64,000 bases of DNA from CAXTKD01 sp964244885 (lineage in GTDB: Bacteria; Pseudomonadota; Alphaproteobacteria; Sphingomonadales; Sphingomonadaceae): NCBI GenBank assembly GCA_964244885.1, contig CAXTKD010000007.1, positions 90,685 through 154,684 on the forward strand. Reading direction: 5' to 3'. A program made the translations under genes and the position numbers. Positions 54,897 to 63,693 of this stretch are shown here, piece after piece. How positions within the stretch are numbered: position 1 is the first letter of the stretch; each line of letters opens with the position of its first letter. The notes under the pieces were generated by a model. It had not been told where the DNA came from. It ran no database searches and saw only the letters and a list, made by a program, of their open reading frames with translations.

Positions 54897-55541
54897 TTAA
54901 AGCGCGCTCCCCACGACGTTGATCGTCAGCGCCACCACGCCGATGTTGAAGAAGAAGGCCACGAGGCCGTGGACCGTCGCGACGCGCCGGATGGCGCGGC
55001 TGCTGATCTCGACGTCGGAGACCTGGAAGGTCGATCCGAGGACGACCGCGAAATAGACGAAGTCCCAGTAGCCGGGGTCCTGATCGCCCGGGAACTCCAG
55101 CCCCGCCGCGTCCTTGCCCGCTTCGTCGGTGTAGAACAGGTGCGCGTAGTGGAGCGCGTAGACGATCGTCGTGAACCCCCACGCCAGCACCAGCGTCGCG
55201 ATCGCCAGGGCGGCGCTTGCCGGGTCGCCCTTGCCGCCGCCGAGCTCGACGACCAGCGCGGTCAGCACGACGCCGAGCATGACGATGGTGATGAACAGCA
55301 GCTCGAACCGGCTGGCGTCGACTCGCGCCGCCTGCTGGCGCATCTCGCCGGTCTTCCTGCCGGACATCAGCTGCACCGCGGTGCCGATAAAGACGAGGGC
55401 CGCGACGTCGAACGCCACGATGAACCCCTTCGACCACCCCAGCACGGGTGTGCCGACGGCGGCGCCCACGGCGACCAGCAGCAGGAACAGGTTGAAGCGC
55501 CAGTGCGAGAGGAAGCCGCCCGATTTGCGTCTGCGCGCCAT
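54897..55541 (-). CDS. DUF1345 membrane protein
   Basis: A 214-residue protein with five or six membrane helices. It contains GYWDFVYFAVVLGSTFQVSDVEISSRAIRRVATVHGLVAFFFN, the DUF1345 signature. The ATG at 55541 (MARRRKSGG) overlaps the ppa stop by one base (TGATG). Function unknown. Confidence 0.9.
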   Translation of the reverse strand: MARRRKSGGFLSHWRFNLFLLLVAVGAAVGTPVLGWSKGFIVAFDVAALVFIGTAVQLMSGRKTGEMRQQAARVDASRFELLFITIVMLGVVLTALVVELGGGKGDPASAALAIATLVLAWGFTTIVYALHYAHLFYTDEAGKDAAGLEFPGDQDPGYWDFVYFAVVLGSTFQVSDVEISSRAIRRVATVHGLVAFFFNIGVVALTINVVGSAL

Positions 55542-56071
55542 CAGCCCTTGTCGCGCAGCCGGGCGATGCCGTCCATGATCAATCGCTCGGCGACCTCCGG
55601 GCCTTCCCAGCCGTGGACCTTGACCCACTTGCCGGGCTCCAGGTCCTTGTAGTGCGCGAAGAAGTGCTCGACCTGCTCGATGACGATCGACGGCAGGTCG
55701 GTGTAGGTCGTGATCCCCGAATGATAGGGGTGGAGCGCGTCGACGGGCACCATCAGCAGCTTCTCGTCCTGCCCGTTGTTGTCCTCCATCATCAGCACGC
55801 CGACCGGCCGCACCCGCGCGACGCAGCCGCCGACGAACGGCACCCCCGCGACGACCAACGCATCGATCGGATCGCCGTCGTCGCCCAGCGTGTGCGGAAT
55901 GAAGCCGTAGTTCGCGGGATAGCGCATCGAGGTGTGGAGGATGCGGTCGACGACGAGCGCGCCCGAATATTTGTCGAACTCGTACTTCACCGGCTCGGTG
56001 CCGGCGGGCACCTCGATGATGACGTTGACCTCGTGCGGCGGGTCGCCGATGTCGATGCGCGAAATGTCCAT
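55541..56071 (-). CDS. ppa: Inorganic pyrophosphatase
   Basis: A 176-residue family I pyrophosphatase. MDISRIDIGDPPHEVNVIIEVPAGTEPVKYEFDKYSGALVVDR opens it, and the metal-binding signature is DDGDPIDALVV. The start at 56071 fits the family; an ATG at 56152 would add 27 residues overlapping the divergent SMR gene. No clear Shine-Dalgarno is seen for it. Confidence 0.96.
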   Translation of the reverse strand: MDISRIDIGDPPHEVNVIIEVPAGTEPVKYEFDKYSGALVVDRILHTSMRYPANYGFIPHTLGDDGDPIDALVVAGVPFVGGCVARVRPVGVLMMEDNNGQDEKLLMVPVDALHPYHSGITTYTDLPSIVIEQVEHFFAHYKDLEPGKWVKVHGWEGPEVAERLIMDGIARLRDKG

Positions 56072-56086
56072 GAGGGAGATCGATCC

Positions 56087-56410
56087 GTGGCTTGGGCTTG
56101 GCTGGTGGCGGGCGGCCTCTTCGAGGTCGGCTTCACGACCTGTCTTAGGCATGTCGACGGGTTCCGCAACGTCGGCTGGACTTTGGGGTTCCTGGTAAGC
56201 GTCGCGCTGTCGATGGGGCTGCTGGAGCTCGCGTCGCGCCAGATTCCGATGGGGACGGCCTATGCGGTGTGGGCGGGCATCGGCGCTGCGGGGTCGGCGA
56301 TCGTTGGCATGCTAGTCTTTGGCGAGCCGCGCGAGGCGCTTCGGCTGGCGCTGCTCGCGGGCCTGATCGGCTGCATCGTCGGGCTGAAGCTGGTGGGCGC
56401 GGAGCGATAA
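56087..56410 (+). CDS. Small multidrug resistance (SMR) family transporter
   Basis: A 107-residue protein with four membrane helices. It starts with GTG at 56087, with GGGAG upstream. The SMR glutamate is in GGLFEVGF (residue about 13), and PMGTAYAVWAGIGAAGSAIVGMLVFGE is the family signature close to SugE/Gdx-type guanidinium exporters. It is divergent from ppa with only 15 bases between start codons. Confidence 0.88.
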   Translation: MAWAWLVAGGLFEVGFTTCLRHVDGFRNVGWTLGFLVSVALSMGLLELASRQIPMGTAYAVWAGIGAAGSAIVGMLVFGEPREALRLALLAGLIGCIVGLKLVGAER

Positions 56411-56422
56411 CCTTCAAATAGT

Positions 56423-56492
56423 CCCGTCATCCCGGCGAAAGCCGGGTCCAGACGATCGTTCCGCTGGGTCCCGGCTTTCGCCGGGATGACGG
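56423..56492. repeat. Inverted pair of REP-like palindrome (family 2), SMR-hisS gap
   Basis: Inverted copies of CGTCATCCCGGCGAAAGCC around AGACGATCGTTCCGC; nearly the same as 47250-47318. Confidence 0.9.
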
Positions 56493-56514
56493 AGCGATTA
56501 AAGCCCGCGCGGAC

Positions 56515-57801
56515 ATGGCAAATCAAAAAATTCAAAGTGTGCGCGGCACGCAGGATATCTTCGGCGAGGACGCGGCGCGCTTCGAGCATGTCGTGAAGAC
56601 CTTCGAGCGGGTGCGGAAGCTCTATGGCTTCCGCCCCGTCCAGGTGCCGATGTTCGAGTTCACCGACGTCTTCGCGCGCTCGATCGGCGAGACCACCGAC
56701 GTGGTGTCGAAGGAAATGTATTCGTTCGAGGATCGCGGCGGCGAATCGCTGACGCTTCGGCCCGAGTTCACCGCGGGCATCGCGCGCGCCTATATTTCCA
56801 ACGGCTGGCAGCAGCACGCGCCGCTGAAGCTCGCGGCGTGGGGAGCGGCCTTCCGCTACGAGCGGCCGCAGAAGGGCCGCTACCGCCAGTTCCACCAGTT
56901 GGACGCCGAGATCATCGGCGCGGGCGAGCCGGCCTCCGACGTCGAGCTGATCGCCTTCGCCGCGCAACTGCTCGACGAACTGGGCATCGGCGACAAGACG
57001 ATCCTGCAATTGAACACGCTGGGCGACGCCGAGACGCGCGCCGGCTGGCACAGCGCGCTCGTCTCGCATTTCGAGGCGAACAGGGACGCGCTGTCGGAGG
57101 ACAGCCGCGAGCGGCTGGCCAAGAACCCGATGCGCATCCTCGATTCGAAGGACGCCCGCGACCGCCCGCTGGTCGAAGCCGCCCCGACGATCGACGCGCA
57201 CATGACGGCGGAGGCCGGGCACTTCTTCGACAAGGTCCAGCGCGGGCTTGAGGCGGCCGGTGTGAGCTACGTGCGCCAGGCGGCGCTCGTTCGCGGCCTC
57301 GATTACTACCGCCACACCGCGTTCGAGTTCGTCACCACGCACCTGGGCAGCCAGGGGACGGTGATCGGCGGCGGGCGCTATGACGGTCTGATCGAATCGA
57401 TGGGCGGGCCGCCGACGCCGGCTGTCGGTTGGGCGGGTGGCATTGAGCGACTGGCGATGCTCATTGGAGAACTGCCAGCCGACAAGGTGCTAGTAACGGT
57501 TATACCGCTTGGAGAAAGTGCCGAGGCTGCTTCAATTCGCATTCTCGCAGATCTCCGCCGCGACGGAATTCCCGCCGACATGGCGTATCGCGGCAACATG
57601 AAACGTCGCATGCAAAAGGCAGACGCTTCAGGATCGGAGCTAGTTGTTATTCTGGGAGACGATGAGCTGTCGCGTGGCCAAGCGATCATCAAGAGAATGG
57701 TGACGGGCGAACAGCGGACGGTGGCCATCGGATCGCTTAGTGATGAGCTATTACCTAGCCTGTTTGGCGGTCGGGGCGCTGTTGTCCTGACTCCGGAATA
57801 A
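56515..57801 (+). CDS. hisS: Histidyl-tRNA synthetase
   Basis: A 428-residue class II synthetase. Motif 2 is AWGAAFRYERPQKGRYRQFHQLDAEIIG, histidine-specific motifs are RGLDYYRHTAFEF and GGGRYDGLIESMGGPPTPAVGWAGGIERLA, and the anticodon-binding domain covers about residues 320-428. Codon use changes near 57420: the last quarter has many A/T-ending codons (GGA, GAA, CTA, GTA, ATA, AGT), unlike the GC-ending codons before it. Confidence 0.97.
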   Translation: MANQKIQSVRGTQDIFGEDAARFEHVVKTFERVRKLYGFRPVQVPMFEFTDVFARSIGETTDVVSKEMYSFEDRGGESLTLRPEFTAGIARAYISNGWQQHAPLKLAAWGAAFRYERPQKGRYRQFHQLDAEIIGAGEPASDVELIAFAAQLLDELGIGDKTILQLNTLGDAETRAGWHSALVSHFEANRDALSEDSRERLAKNPMRILDSKDARDRPLVEAAPTIDAHMTAEAGHFFDKVQRGLEAAGVSYVRQAALVRGLDYYRHTAFEFVTTHLGSQGTVIGGGRYDGLIESMGGPPTPAVGWAGGIERLAMLIGELPADKVLVTVIPLGESAEAASIRILADLRRDGIPADMAYRGNMKRRMQKADASGSELVVILGDDELSRGQAIIKRMVTGEQRTVAIGSLSDELLPSLFGGRGAVVLTPE

Positions 57802-57814
57802 TAGAGGATTTGCG

Positions 57815-58882
57815 TTGAGCGTCCCCCCCGAACGCATTCGCCAGATCGAGGCGCGGCATGCCGAGTTGTCGGCGCATATGTCGGCGCCCGATCTCGCGGC
57901 CGATCGCTTCGTCGCGCTGTCCAAGGAATATGCCGAGTTGACGCCGGTCGCGAACGCGGCGGCCGAGGTGCGGCGGCTGCGCGACGAGCAGGCGGGGCTG
58001 GCGGCGATGCTCGCCGACCCCGAGATGAAGGAGTTGGCCGAGCTCGAGGCCGAGGAATTGGCCGAGACATTGCCGGCGGCCGAGAAGGCGCTCCAGCTCC
58101 TGCTGCTCCCGAAGGACGCCGCCGACGACAAGCCGGCGATGCTCGAGATCCGCGCCGGCACCGGCGGCGACGAGGCGGCTTTGTTCGCGGGCGACCTGTT
58201 CCGCATGTACCAGAAATATGCCGAGAGCCGAGGCTGGCAGGTCGAGCTGATCTCCGCCTCCTCGGCCGACGTCGGCGGCTACAAGGAAGTCGTCGCCTCG
58301 GTGACGGGGCCGCAGGTGTTCGCGCGGTTGAAGTTCGAAAGCGGCGTCCACCGTGTCCAGCGCGTGCCGGCGACCGAAACCCAGGGGCGGATCCATACCT
58401 CGGCGGCGACGGTAGCGGTGCTGCCCGAGCCCGAAGAGGTCGACGTCCGAATCGAGGACAAGGATCTGCGGATCGACGTTTTCCGCTCGTCCGGCCCCGG
58501 CGGCCAGTCGGTCAACACCACCGACAGCGCGGTTCGCATCACACACCTGCCGACCGGCATCGTCGTCAGCCAGCAGGACGAGAAATCGCAGCACAAGAAC
58601 AAGGCCAAGGCGATGAAGGTGCTGGCGGCCCGGCTCTACGCGCACGAGCGCGAGAAGGTGGACAGCGTGCGCGCCGCCGACCGCAAGTCGATGGTCGGCT
58701 CGGGCGACCGCTCGGAACGCATCCGGACGTACAACTTCCCGCAAGGCCGGGTGACCGACCACCGCATCAACCTGACGCTCCACCGTCTGCCCGAGATCCT
58801 GGCGGGGGAGGGGCTGGAAGAGCTGATCGCCGCGCTGATCGCCGAGGATCAGGCGGAGCGGCTGGCGAATTTGAATGGGTGA
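57815..58882 (+). CDS. prfA: Peptide chain release factor 1
   Basis: A 355-residue release factor for UAA and UAG. The GGQ motif is at 229-231 (SGPGGQSVNTTDSAVRI) and the PAT stop-recognition tripeptide lies in RVPATETQGRIHTSA. It starts with TTG at 57815 behind AGAGGA. Its partner methylase prmC follows. Confidence 0.97.
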   Translation: MSVPPERIRQIEARHAELSAHMSAPDLAADRFVALSKEYAELTPVANAAAEVRRLRDEQAGLAAMLADPEMKELAELEAEELAETLPAAEKALQLLLLPKDAADDKPAMLEIRAGTGGDEAALFAGDLFRMYQKYAESRGWQVELISASSADVGGYKEVVASVTGPQVFARLKFESGVHRVQRVPATETQGRIHTSAATVAVLPEPEEVDVRIEDKDLRIDVFRSSGPGGQSVNTTDSAVRITHLPTGIVVSQQDEKSQHKNKAKAMKVLAARLYAHEREKVDSVRAADRKSMVGSGDRSERIRTYNFPQGRVTDHRINLTLHRLPEILAGEGLEELIAALIAEDQAERLANLNG

Positions 58883-58895
58883 AATCGCCTTTCTT

Positions 58896-59004
58896 GCCCC
58901 TCTCCTTCAGGGGAGGGGTAGGGGCGGGGAACAGCCTATCCGGCGGCGCTGCGGCGGGCGGGGAGTCAGTCCCCACCCCTACCCCTCCCCTGAAGGAGAG
59001 GGGC
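58896..59004. repeat. Family 1 inverted repeat pair, prfA-prmC gap
   Basis: Copies at 58896-58929 and 58971-59004. The right copy ends 10 bases before prmC and its GAAGGAGAGG may act as a distant ribosome binding site. Confidence 0.9.
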
Positions 59005-59014
59005 GTTCCGAGCT

Positions 59015-59833
59015 TTGACGACAGTCAGGACCGCATTGGCGAATGCGGCGCACGCGCTGCCCGGCGACACCGCCCGCCTCGACGCCGAACTGCTGATGGC
59101 GCACGCGCTCGGGGTCTCGCGGAGCGATCTGCTGCTCCGGCATCTCGACGATCTTTGCGAAGTTGCCGGGTATGACGCGCTTGTCGCCCGCCGCGCGGCG
59201 GGGGAGCCGCTCGCCTACATTACCGGGACGCGCGAGTTCTGGTCGCTTCCGTTCCACGTCACCCCCGACGTGCTGATCCCGCGTCCAGACAGCGAGACGC
59301 TGGTCGAGGCGGCGCTCGAAACGGCCGGGCCGGCGCCGCGTGTGCTCGATCTCGGCACGGGGAGCGGCGCGCTGTTGCTGGCGCTGCTCCACGAGCGGCC
59401 GGGCGGGTGCGGCGTCGGGGTCGATCGGTCGGAGGCGGCGATCGGCATCGCGCGGCAGAACGCGGCGGCGCTCGGCATCGCCGATCGCTCGGCGTTCGTC
59501 GTCGGGGACTGGGATGCGCCGCTCGCTGGCCGCTTCGACGTCATCCTCGCGAACCCGCCCTACATCGCCACCGGCGAGCCGCTTCCGCGCGACGTTCGCG
59601 ACTTCGAGCCGCACGGCGCGCTGTTCGCCGGGGCGGACGGGCTCGATGACTATCGGCGCATCATTCCCCGGCTTTCGGCCCTCCTCGCGGCCGGCGGTGC
59701 GGCGCATCTTGAAATCGGCCACACCCAGGCCGATCTCGTGGCCGGGCTGGCGGCGGACGCCGGCCTTGCCGCCACATTGCGGCACGATATCGGCGGACGG
59801 CCCCGTTGCCTGACACTCAGGTTAGTGAAATAG
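59015..59833 (+). CDS. prmC: Peptide chain release factor N5-glutamine methyltransferase
   Basis: A 272-residue SAM-dependent enzyme that methylates the GGQ glutamine of RF1/RF2. Motif I is VLDLGTGSGALLLALL, and the glutamine-binding NPPY is at 180-183 in ILANPPYIATGEPL. It starts with TTG at 59015 (family N-terminus then TVRTALANAAHAL). It follows prfA across a repeat pair. Confidence 0.96.
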   Translation: MTTVRTALANAAHALPGDTARLDAELLMAHALGVSRSDLLLRHLDDLCEVAGYDALVARRAAGEPLAYITGTREFWSLPFHVTPDVLIPRPDSETLVEAALETAGPAPRVLDLGTGSGALLLALLHERPGGCGVGVDRSEAAIGIARQNAAALGIADRSAFVVGDWDAPLAGRFDVILANPPYIATGEPLPRDVRDFEPHGALFAGADGLDDYRRIIPRLSALLAAGGAAHLEIGHTQADLVAGLAADAGLAATLRHDIGGRPRCLTLRLVK

Positions 59834-60002
59834 GGCTTTGACCGCCGCACAAATCCGGTTAGACGGGATGCGGGCGGGGTGGAGCGACTATCCCCTGCCA
59901 CTGACTTCAAACGAGTGCGACGGTCGGCCAGTGCCGACTCTCCTTTCGCCGCGAGTCTGCGCTCCGTGAAATCCGGATACGCATAGGGAAACGACGACGA
60001 AC

Positions 60003-60713
60003 ATGAGAAATGGACAGAACGGCCGCCGCCGTCGCGGTGGTGGACTGCCGCGCGCACCGGGGCAGGCGCCGCGCAACGACATGGGCAACCGCTCGATCGA
60101 ACGAGTCCGCGGCAACGCCCACCAGCTGCTGGAGAAATACAAGCAGCTGGCGCGCGACGCGAGCCAGGCGGGCGACCGCGTCACCGCCGAATATTACCTC
60201 CAGCATGCAGACCATTATTTCCGCACGCTGAGCGAGTTCCGCGCGCGCCAGGAAGAGCAGCGGCCGCGCCAGAACGGCCAGAACCGCGACGACGATTACG
60301 ACGACGATGGCTTCGACGCCCCCGAACCGCTCCGCGTCGCCGAGATGACGCCCGTGGGCAACGCGCCGCGTCCGCAGGTCGATAACGACAGCGACATGGA
60401 TGACGACGACGAGGACGAGCAGGACAACCGCGACAGCGATCGTGGCAATGACCGGGGCAACGGCCGAAGCGCTCGTGGCAACGGCGACGATCGCGGCAAC
60501 CGGGACGATCGCGGCAATCGCGCCGAGCCGCGCCGCGAAGGGTCGCGCCGGCCCGAGCCGGTCCAGGCCGAAGCGCCCGCCGCGGTCGCGCCCGCACCCG
60601 TCGAAGCCGAAGCGCCCGCCGACGGCGACGCGCCGCCGCGCCGCCGCCGCCGGGGACGCCCCCGGCGCGAGGACGGCGACGCGCCGCCCGAGATGGCGAC
60701 CGTCGACGCCTGA
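60003..60713 (+). CDS. DUF4167 domain protein
   Basis: A 236-residue protein. The N-terminal DUF4167 part is MRNGQNGRRRRGGG then RSIERVRGNAHQLLEKYKQLARDASQAGDRVTAEYYLQHADHYFR (residues about 30-75). The rest is low-complexity: Asp/Glu-rich (about 95-140), Asn/Gly/Arg/Asp repeats and a Pro/Ala/Arg-rich end. Basic and acidic blocks suggest RNA binding, but the role is unknown. It follows prmC as in many alphaproteobacteria. Confidence 0.9.
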   Translation: MRNGQNGRRRRGGGLPRAPGQAPRNDMGNRSIERVRGNAHQLLEKYKQLARDASQAGDRVTAEYYLQHADHYFRTLSEFRARQEEQRPRQNGQNRDDDYDDDGFDAPEPLRVAEMTPVGNAPRPQVDNDSDMDDDDEDEQDNRDSDRGNDRGNGRSARGNGDDRGNRDDRGNRAEPRREGSRRPEPVQAEAPAAVAPAPVEAEAPADGDAPPRRRRRGRPRREDGDAPPEMATVDA

Positions 60714-60729
60714 CCTAGGTGATGATTAA

Positions 60730-60830
60730 GCCCCTCCCCTTCAGGGGAGGGGTTGGGGTGGGGCGCTCCTTACAAGCTCAGAGCGGGTGGTGAGGCCCCA
60801 CCCCCATCCCCTCCCCTGAAGGAGAGGGGC
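60730..60830. repeat. Family 1 inverted repeat pair after DUF4167 gene
   Basis: Copies at 60730-60763 and 60796-60830, slightly diverged (CCCCTCCCC instead of CCCCTCTCC on the left, an extra C on the right), between convergent genes. Confidence 0.88.
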
Positions 60831-60852
60831 GGCCGCTGCGATGGCTTTTGCT

Positions 60853-61113
60853 TTATTCCCAGTCGTCGCCGGTCTCGTCGCGCACCGCGTCGTCGTGGCC
60901 GCTGGCGTTGCTGGCGAACACCAGCGCCATCAGCACGCCCGCCAGCAGCACCGCGCCGCCGATGCCGAGCGATAGCGCGATCACCGCCTGCAGGTGCAAT
61001 TTCGTGCCCGTGAGGTGCAGGTAGGCCAGCGCCGCGATGATGCCGGCGAGCGCCACGACGCCCATGAAAAGCACCAGCCGCCGGTAGCGCGTCCACGCAT
61101 CGTCTTCGGTCAT
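60853..61113 (-). CDS. Small membrane protein, unknown
   Basis: An 86-residue protein with two membrane helices (LVLFMGVVALAGIIAALAYL and AVIALSLGIGGAVLLAGVLMALVFA) and an acidic tail (DDAVRDETGDDWE). It starts MTEDDAWTRYRR. No family recognised. It is divergent from the CBS protein gene, 80 bases apart. Confidence 0.75.
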   Translation of the reverse strand: MTEDDAWTRYRRLVLFMGVVALAGIIAALAYLHLTGTKLHLQAVIALSLGIGGAVLLAGVLMALVFASNASGHDDAVRDETGDDWE

Positions 61114-61193
61114 GGCTTCCCATTGCGCCCGGCTTGCGCGATCATCAACCGCCGACTCGACGCGAGGGCGGGCGGCGCAGTGGGAGCTTTGTC

Positions 61194-61622
61194 ATGACCA
61201 TCGCCAGAATCCTCCGCGACAAGGGCGCCTCGGTCGTCACCGTCGCGGTCAGCGACAGCGTCGAGGCCATCGTCAACCTGCTCCACGAGCATCGCATTGG
61301 CGCGGTGCTGGTCGAGGTGGACGGGCGAATTGACGGCGTGGTGTCGGAACGTGACATCGTCCGCTGCCTTCACAGCAAGGGTGCGGGCATCCTCGGCGCG
61401 ACGGCGGGCGACGTCATGACCTCGCCGGTGCTGTCGGTGCACCCCTCCGAACCGATCATCGCGGCGCTGACGCTGATGACCGAGCGGCGGATTCGCCACC
61501 TGCCGGTGATCGAGGACGGGCGGCTCGCCGGTCTCGTGTCGATCGGCGACCTGGTGAAGCGGCGAATCGACGACATCGAGGCCGAGGCGGGCGCGCTCAA
61601 GGACTATATCCAGACCGCCTAG
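61194..61622 (+). CDS. CBS domain protein
   Basis: A 142-residue protein made of two CBS domains (about 10-60 and 75-130), MTIARILRDKGASVVTVAVSDSVEAIVNLLHEHRIGAVLVE onward. CBS pairs bind adenosine nucleotides and sense energy state. The ATG at 61194 fits; the frame is open 20 codons earlier. Its stop overlaps the stop of the convergent flippase gene on a CTAG palindrome (61619-61622). Confidence 0.92.
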   Translation: MTIARILRDKGASVVTVAVSDSVEAIVNLLHEHRIGAVLVEVDGRIDGVVSERDIVRCLHSKGAGILGATAGDVMTSPVLSVHPSEPIIAALTLMTERRIRHLPVIEDGRLAGLVSIGDLVKRRIDDIEAEAGALKDYIQTA

Positions 61623-63049
61623 CGGCGGATGAAGTCGGTGAGGTCGTGCCGCGACTTCGGGAAGAGCAGTGCCACCGTCGCGATGTAGACCGCCGCTCCG
61701 ATGGCGATCAGCACGCCGAGCTCGAAAAGCGCGCTCAGGCGGATCATCCGGCTGCCGGCATAGACCGCCGCCGCCATCAGAGCGCTCGAAAGCAGCGCCG
61801 GCGCCATCGCCTCGAGCAGCGGCAGCGGCCCTAGCTTCATGACGCGCAGCGAGCGCCAGGTGGTGATCAGGAACAGCAGCGGGAAGCCGAACGCCCAGGC
61901 CCGGGCGAGGCCGATCGCCCCCCAGCGCACACCGATGAAGAACGCCGCCGGCATGATGACGAGGCCGATCAGCGAGTTGGTCAGCCCGACCCGCGGCTGG
62001 CCGAGCGCGTTCACCACCGGGGTCAGCAGCGTGTAGATCGCGTAGAGCGGCATCACGAGCGCGATCGTCCGGATGATCGGAGCGGCGGGAATCCACTGCG
62101 GGCCGAGCACCACCGGCACGAAATTGTCGGCGACCGCGGCGAGCCCCAGGAAGACCGGGAAGAACAGCAGCGTCACCATCCGGGTCGACTTCAGGAAGCT
62201 GAAGTGCACCGCCTTCAGGTCGTCCTGGATCCGCGCATAGGCGGTGAAGCCGACCTCGTTCAGCGCCGGGATGAACTTCGAGACCGGCAGGCTCGCGAGG
62301 AACAGCCCGGTCGAATAGATGCCGAGGTCGTGCGCCTTCAGCACCCGGCCGCCGATGAAGATGTCGGCCTGCGAATAGAAGAACCACAGGATCGAATTGG
62401 CCATCACCGCGCCGCCGTAGGTCAGCAGGCTGGCGGTGCCGTCGAATCGGAAGATCGGCCGCATCAGCCAGCGCGTCGCCACCGCCATGCCGACGGCGCG
62501 CGACGCGTGGAGCACGACGGTGCCGATCACCAGCGCCCAGACTCCGAACCCGGTCCATGCCAGCGCCATCACCGTCGCGCCGCTCGTCATCATCGCGAAG
62601 AAGTGGACGAGCGCCGGCGAGCGGAATTCCATCTTCCGGCTGGCGAGCGCCAGGGGCAGCGTGATGAACGGGATGAACAGGTAGTTGAGCGCCTGGACTC
62701 GTAGCATCGAGGCCACCATCGGCTCGCGGTAGTAGCTGGCGACGAGGGGCGCGGCGGCGAACTGCAGCGCCGCGAGGCCAAGGTTGATGACGATCAGCAG
62801 CCCGAAGAACTGGCGAATCCGGCGCTCGTCGATCTCGGGCGCCTGGATGATCGCGCTGGTGAAGCTGTAGCCGGCGAGAATCGTCAGGAAGGATGTGATC
62901 ACCTCCGCCATCGCGACGAGGCCGTAGTCGCGCGGCACGAGCAGACGAATCACCACGAGCGTGATCATCCACTGCAGCGACTGGGCGGCGATCTGCATGC
63001 CCGACCGCCAGATCAGCGCGCGCCGGACTTGCGTGCGGAATTGAGTCAT
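61619..63049 (-). CDS. Lipopolysaccharide/exopolysaccharide flippase (Wzx-like)
   Basis: A 476-residue membrane protein with about 12-14 helices of the polysaccharide-exporter superfamily (WzxC-like). Its N-terminus is MTQFRTQVRRALIWRSGMQIAAQSLQWMITLVVIRLLVPRDYGLVAMAEV, and FSQADIFIGGRVLKAHDLGIYSTGLFLASLP (seen as YSQADIFIGGRVL) is typical. It stands alone between the CBS gene and the rRNA operon, away from the polysaccharide loci at the left. Confidence 0.9.
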   Translation of the reverse strand: MTQFRTQVRRALIWRSGMQIAAQSLQWMITLVVIRLLVPRDYGLVAMAEVITSFLTILAGYSFTSAIIQAPEIDERRIRQFFGLLIVINLGLAALQFAAAPLVASYYREPMVASMLRVQALNYLFIPFITLPLALASRKMEFRSPALVHFFAMMTSGATVMALAWTGFGVWALVIGTVVLHASRAVGMAVATRWLMRPIFRFDGTASLLTYGGAVMANSILWFFYSQADIFIGGRVLKAHDLGIYSTGLFLASLPVSKFIPALNEVGFTAYARIQDDLKAVHFSFLKSTRMVTLLFFPVFLGLAAVADNFVPVVLGPQWIPAAPIIRTIALVMPLYAIYTLLTPVVNALGQPRVGLTNSLIGLVIMPAAFFIGVRWGAIGLARAWAFGFPLLFLITTWRSLRVMKLGPLPLLEAMAPALLSSALMAAAVYAGSRMIRLSALFELGVLIAIGAAVYIATVALLFPKSRHDLTDFIRR

Positions 63050-63342
63050 GGGCGCTGGGAGACCGCTTCGCTTGAGGTGCGGGGGTGCTAGAGCGCTCGC
63101 CGGGGGCCGTCAATCGAAGGGAAGACGCTCGGTTCGTCGTGAATTTTGTGACAATGGGGTTGCATCGTTTTTCGAACCACCCTAGATCGCCGTCACCGAG
63201 CGGGGTTCGGGACAGCGGGGGTTTCACTCCGGGTCACCATCCACACAACGGGACATGGCTAAGCGGGCCTTCAAGGCAAGGATCCGCAAGGTCATTTCTG
63301 TTGCCTGTCTGGTCCGAGGGTCAGCCGCCTCGCAAAAAAAGG
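63050..63342. other. Intergenic region upstream of rRNA promoter
   Basis: No gene is supported between the flippase start and the rRNA promoter. Short ATG frames cross it on both strands, without ribosome binding sites or recognisable sequence. Confidence 0.5.
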
Positions 63343-63371
63343 TTGACGGCCTGACGGGGCCGGGCGTAAAA
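63343..63371 (+). promoter_or_regulatory. Candidate rRNA operon promoter
   Basis: TTGACG at 63343-63348, a 17-base spacer and GTAAAA at 63366-63371, preceded by a run of seven A (63334-63340) that could act as an UP-like element. It lies about 320 bases before the 16S gene, as expected for an rrn leader. A boxA-like GCTCTTT at 63476-63482 may help antitermination. Confidence 0.5.
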
Positions 63372-63693
63372 GCGCCGCCCGTTGCCGGAGACAGACCATC
63401 GAGTCTGGCTACGGGCCTCTTGGAAAACCACTGGGTTTTTCGCCGGACCTCAAAAGCCGGTGCGGGAGGTTGTTCGCTCTTTCTCATCGTAGGTAATATG
63501 AAGGGACATGTGGGCGGCGGTGCCGCGTCCCCGGAAACAAGGTCCGGGGTTCGCGTAACCAAGCTGCTTATATGTCTCAACGAACCACAAGTGCTTCACT
63601 AGCTATGGCTAGTGAAACGTTAGTGACGTTGTGCAGATAGGAAGCTCCTTGATCGTGCTTCAGTTGGTTTCGGCCGATTGGAGTTCGAACATG

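Noticed and set aside
61110..63227. A 705-codon minus-strand frame over the flippase and CBS genes.
   Set aside because: Shadow of the flippase in another frame; Arg/Asp-rich, no membrane segments, no family match.
63255..63602. A 115-codon frame upstream of the 16S gene.
   Set aside because: It overlaps the candidate rRNA promoter and leader; no domain and no good start signal.
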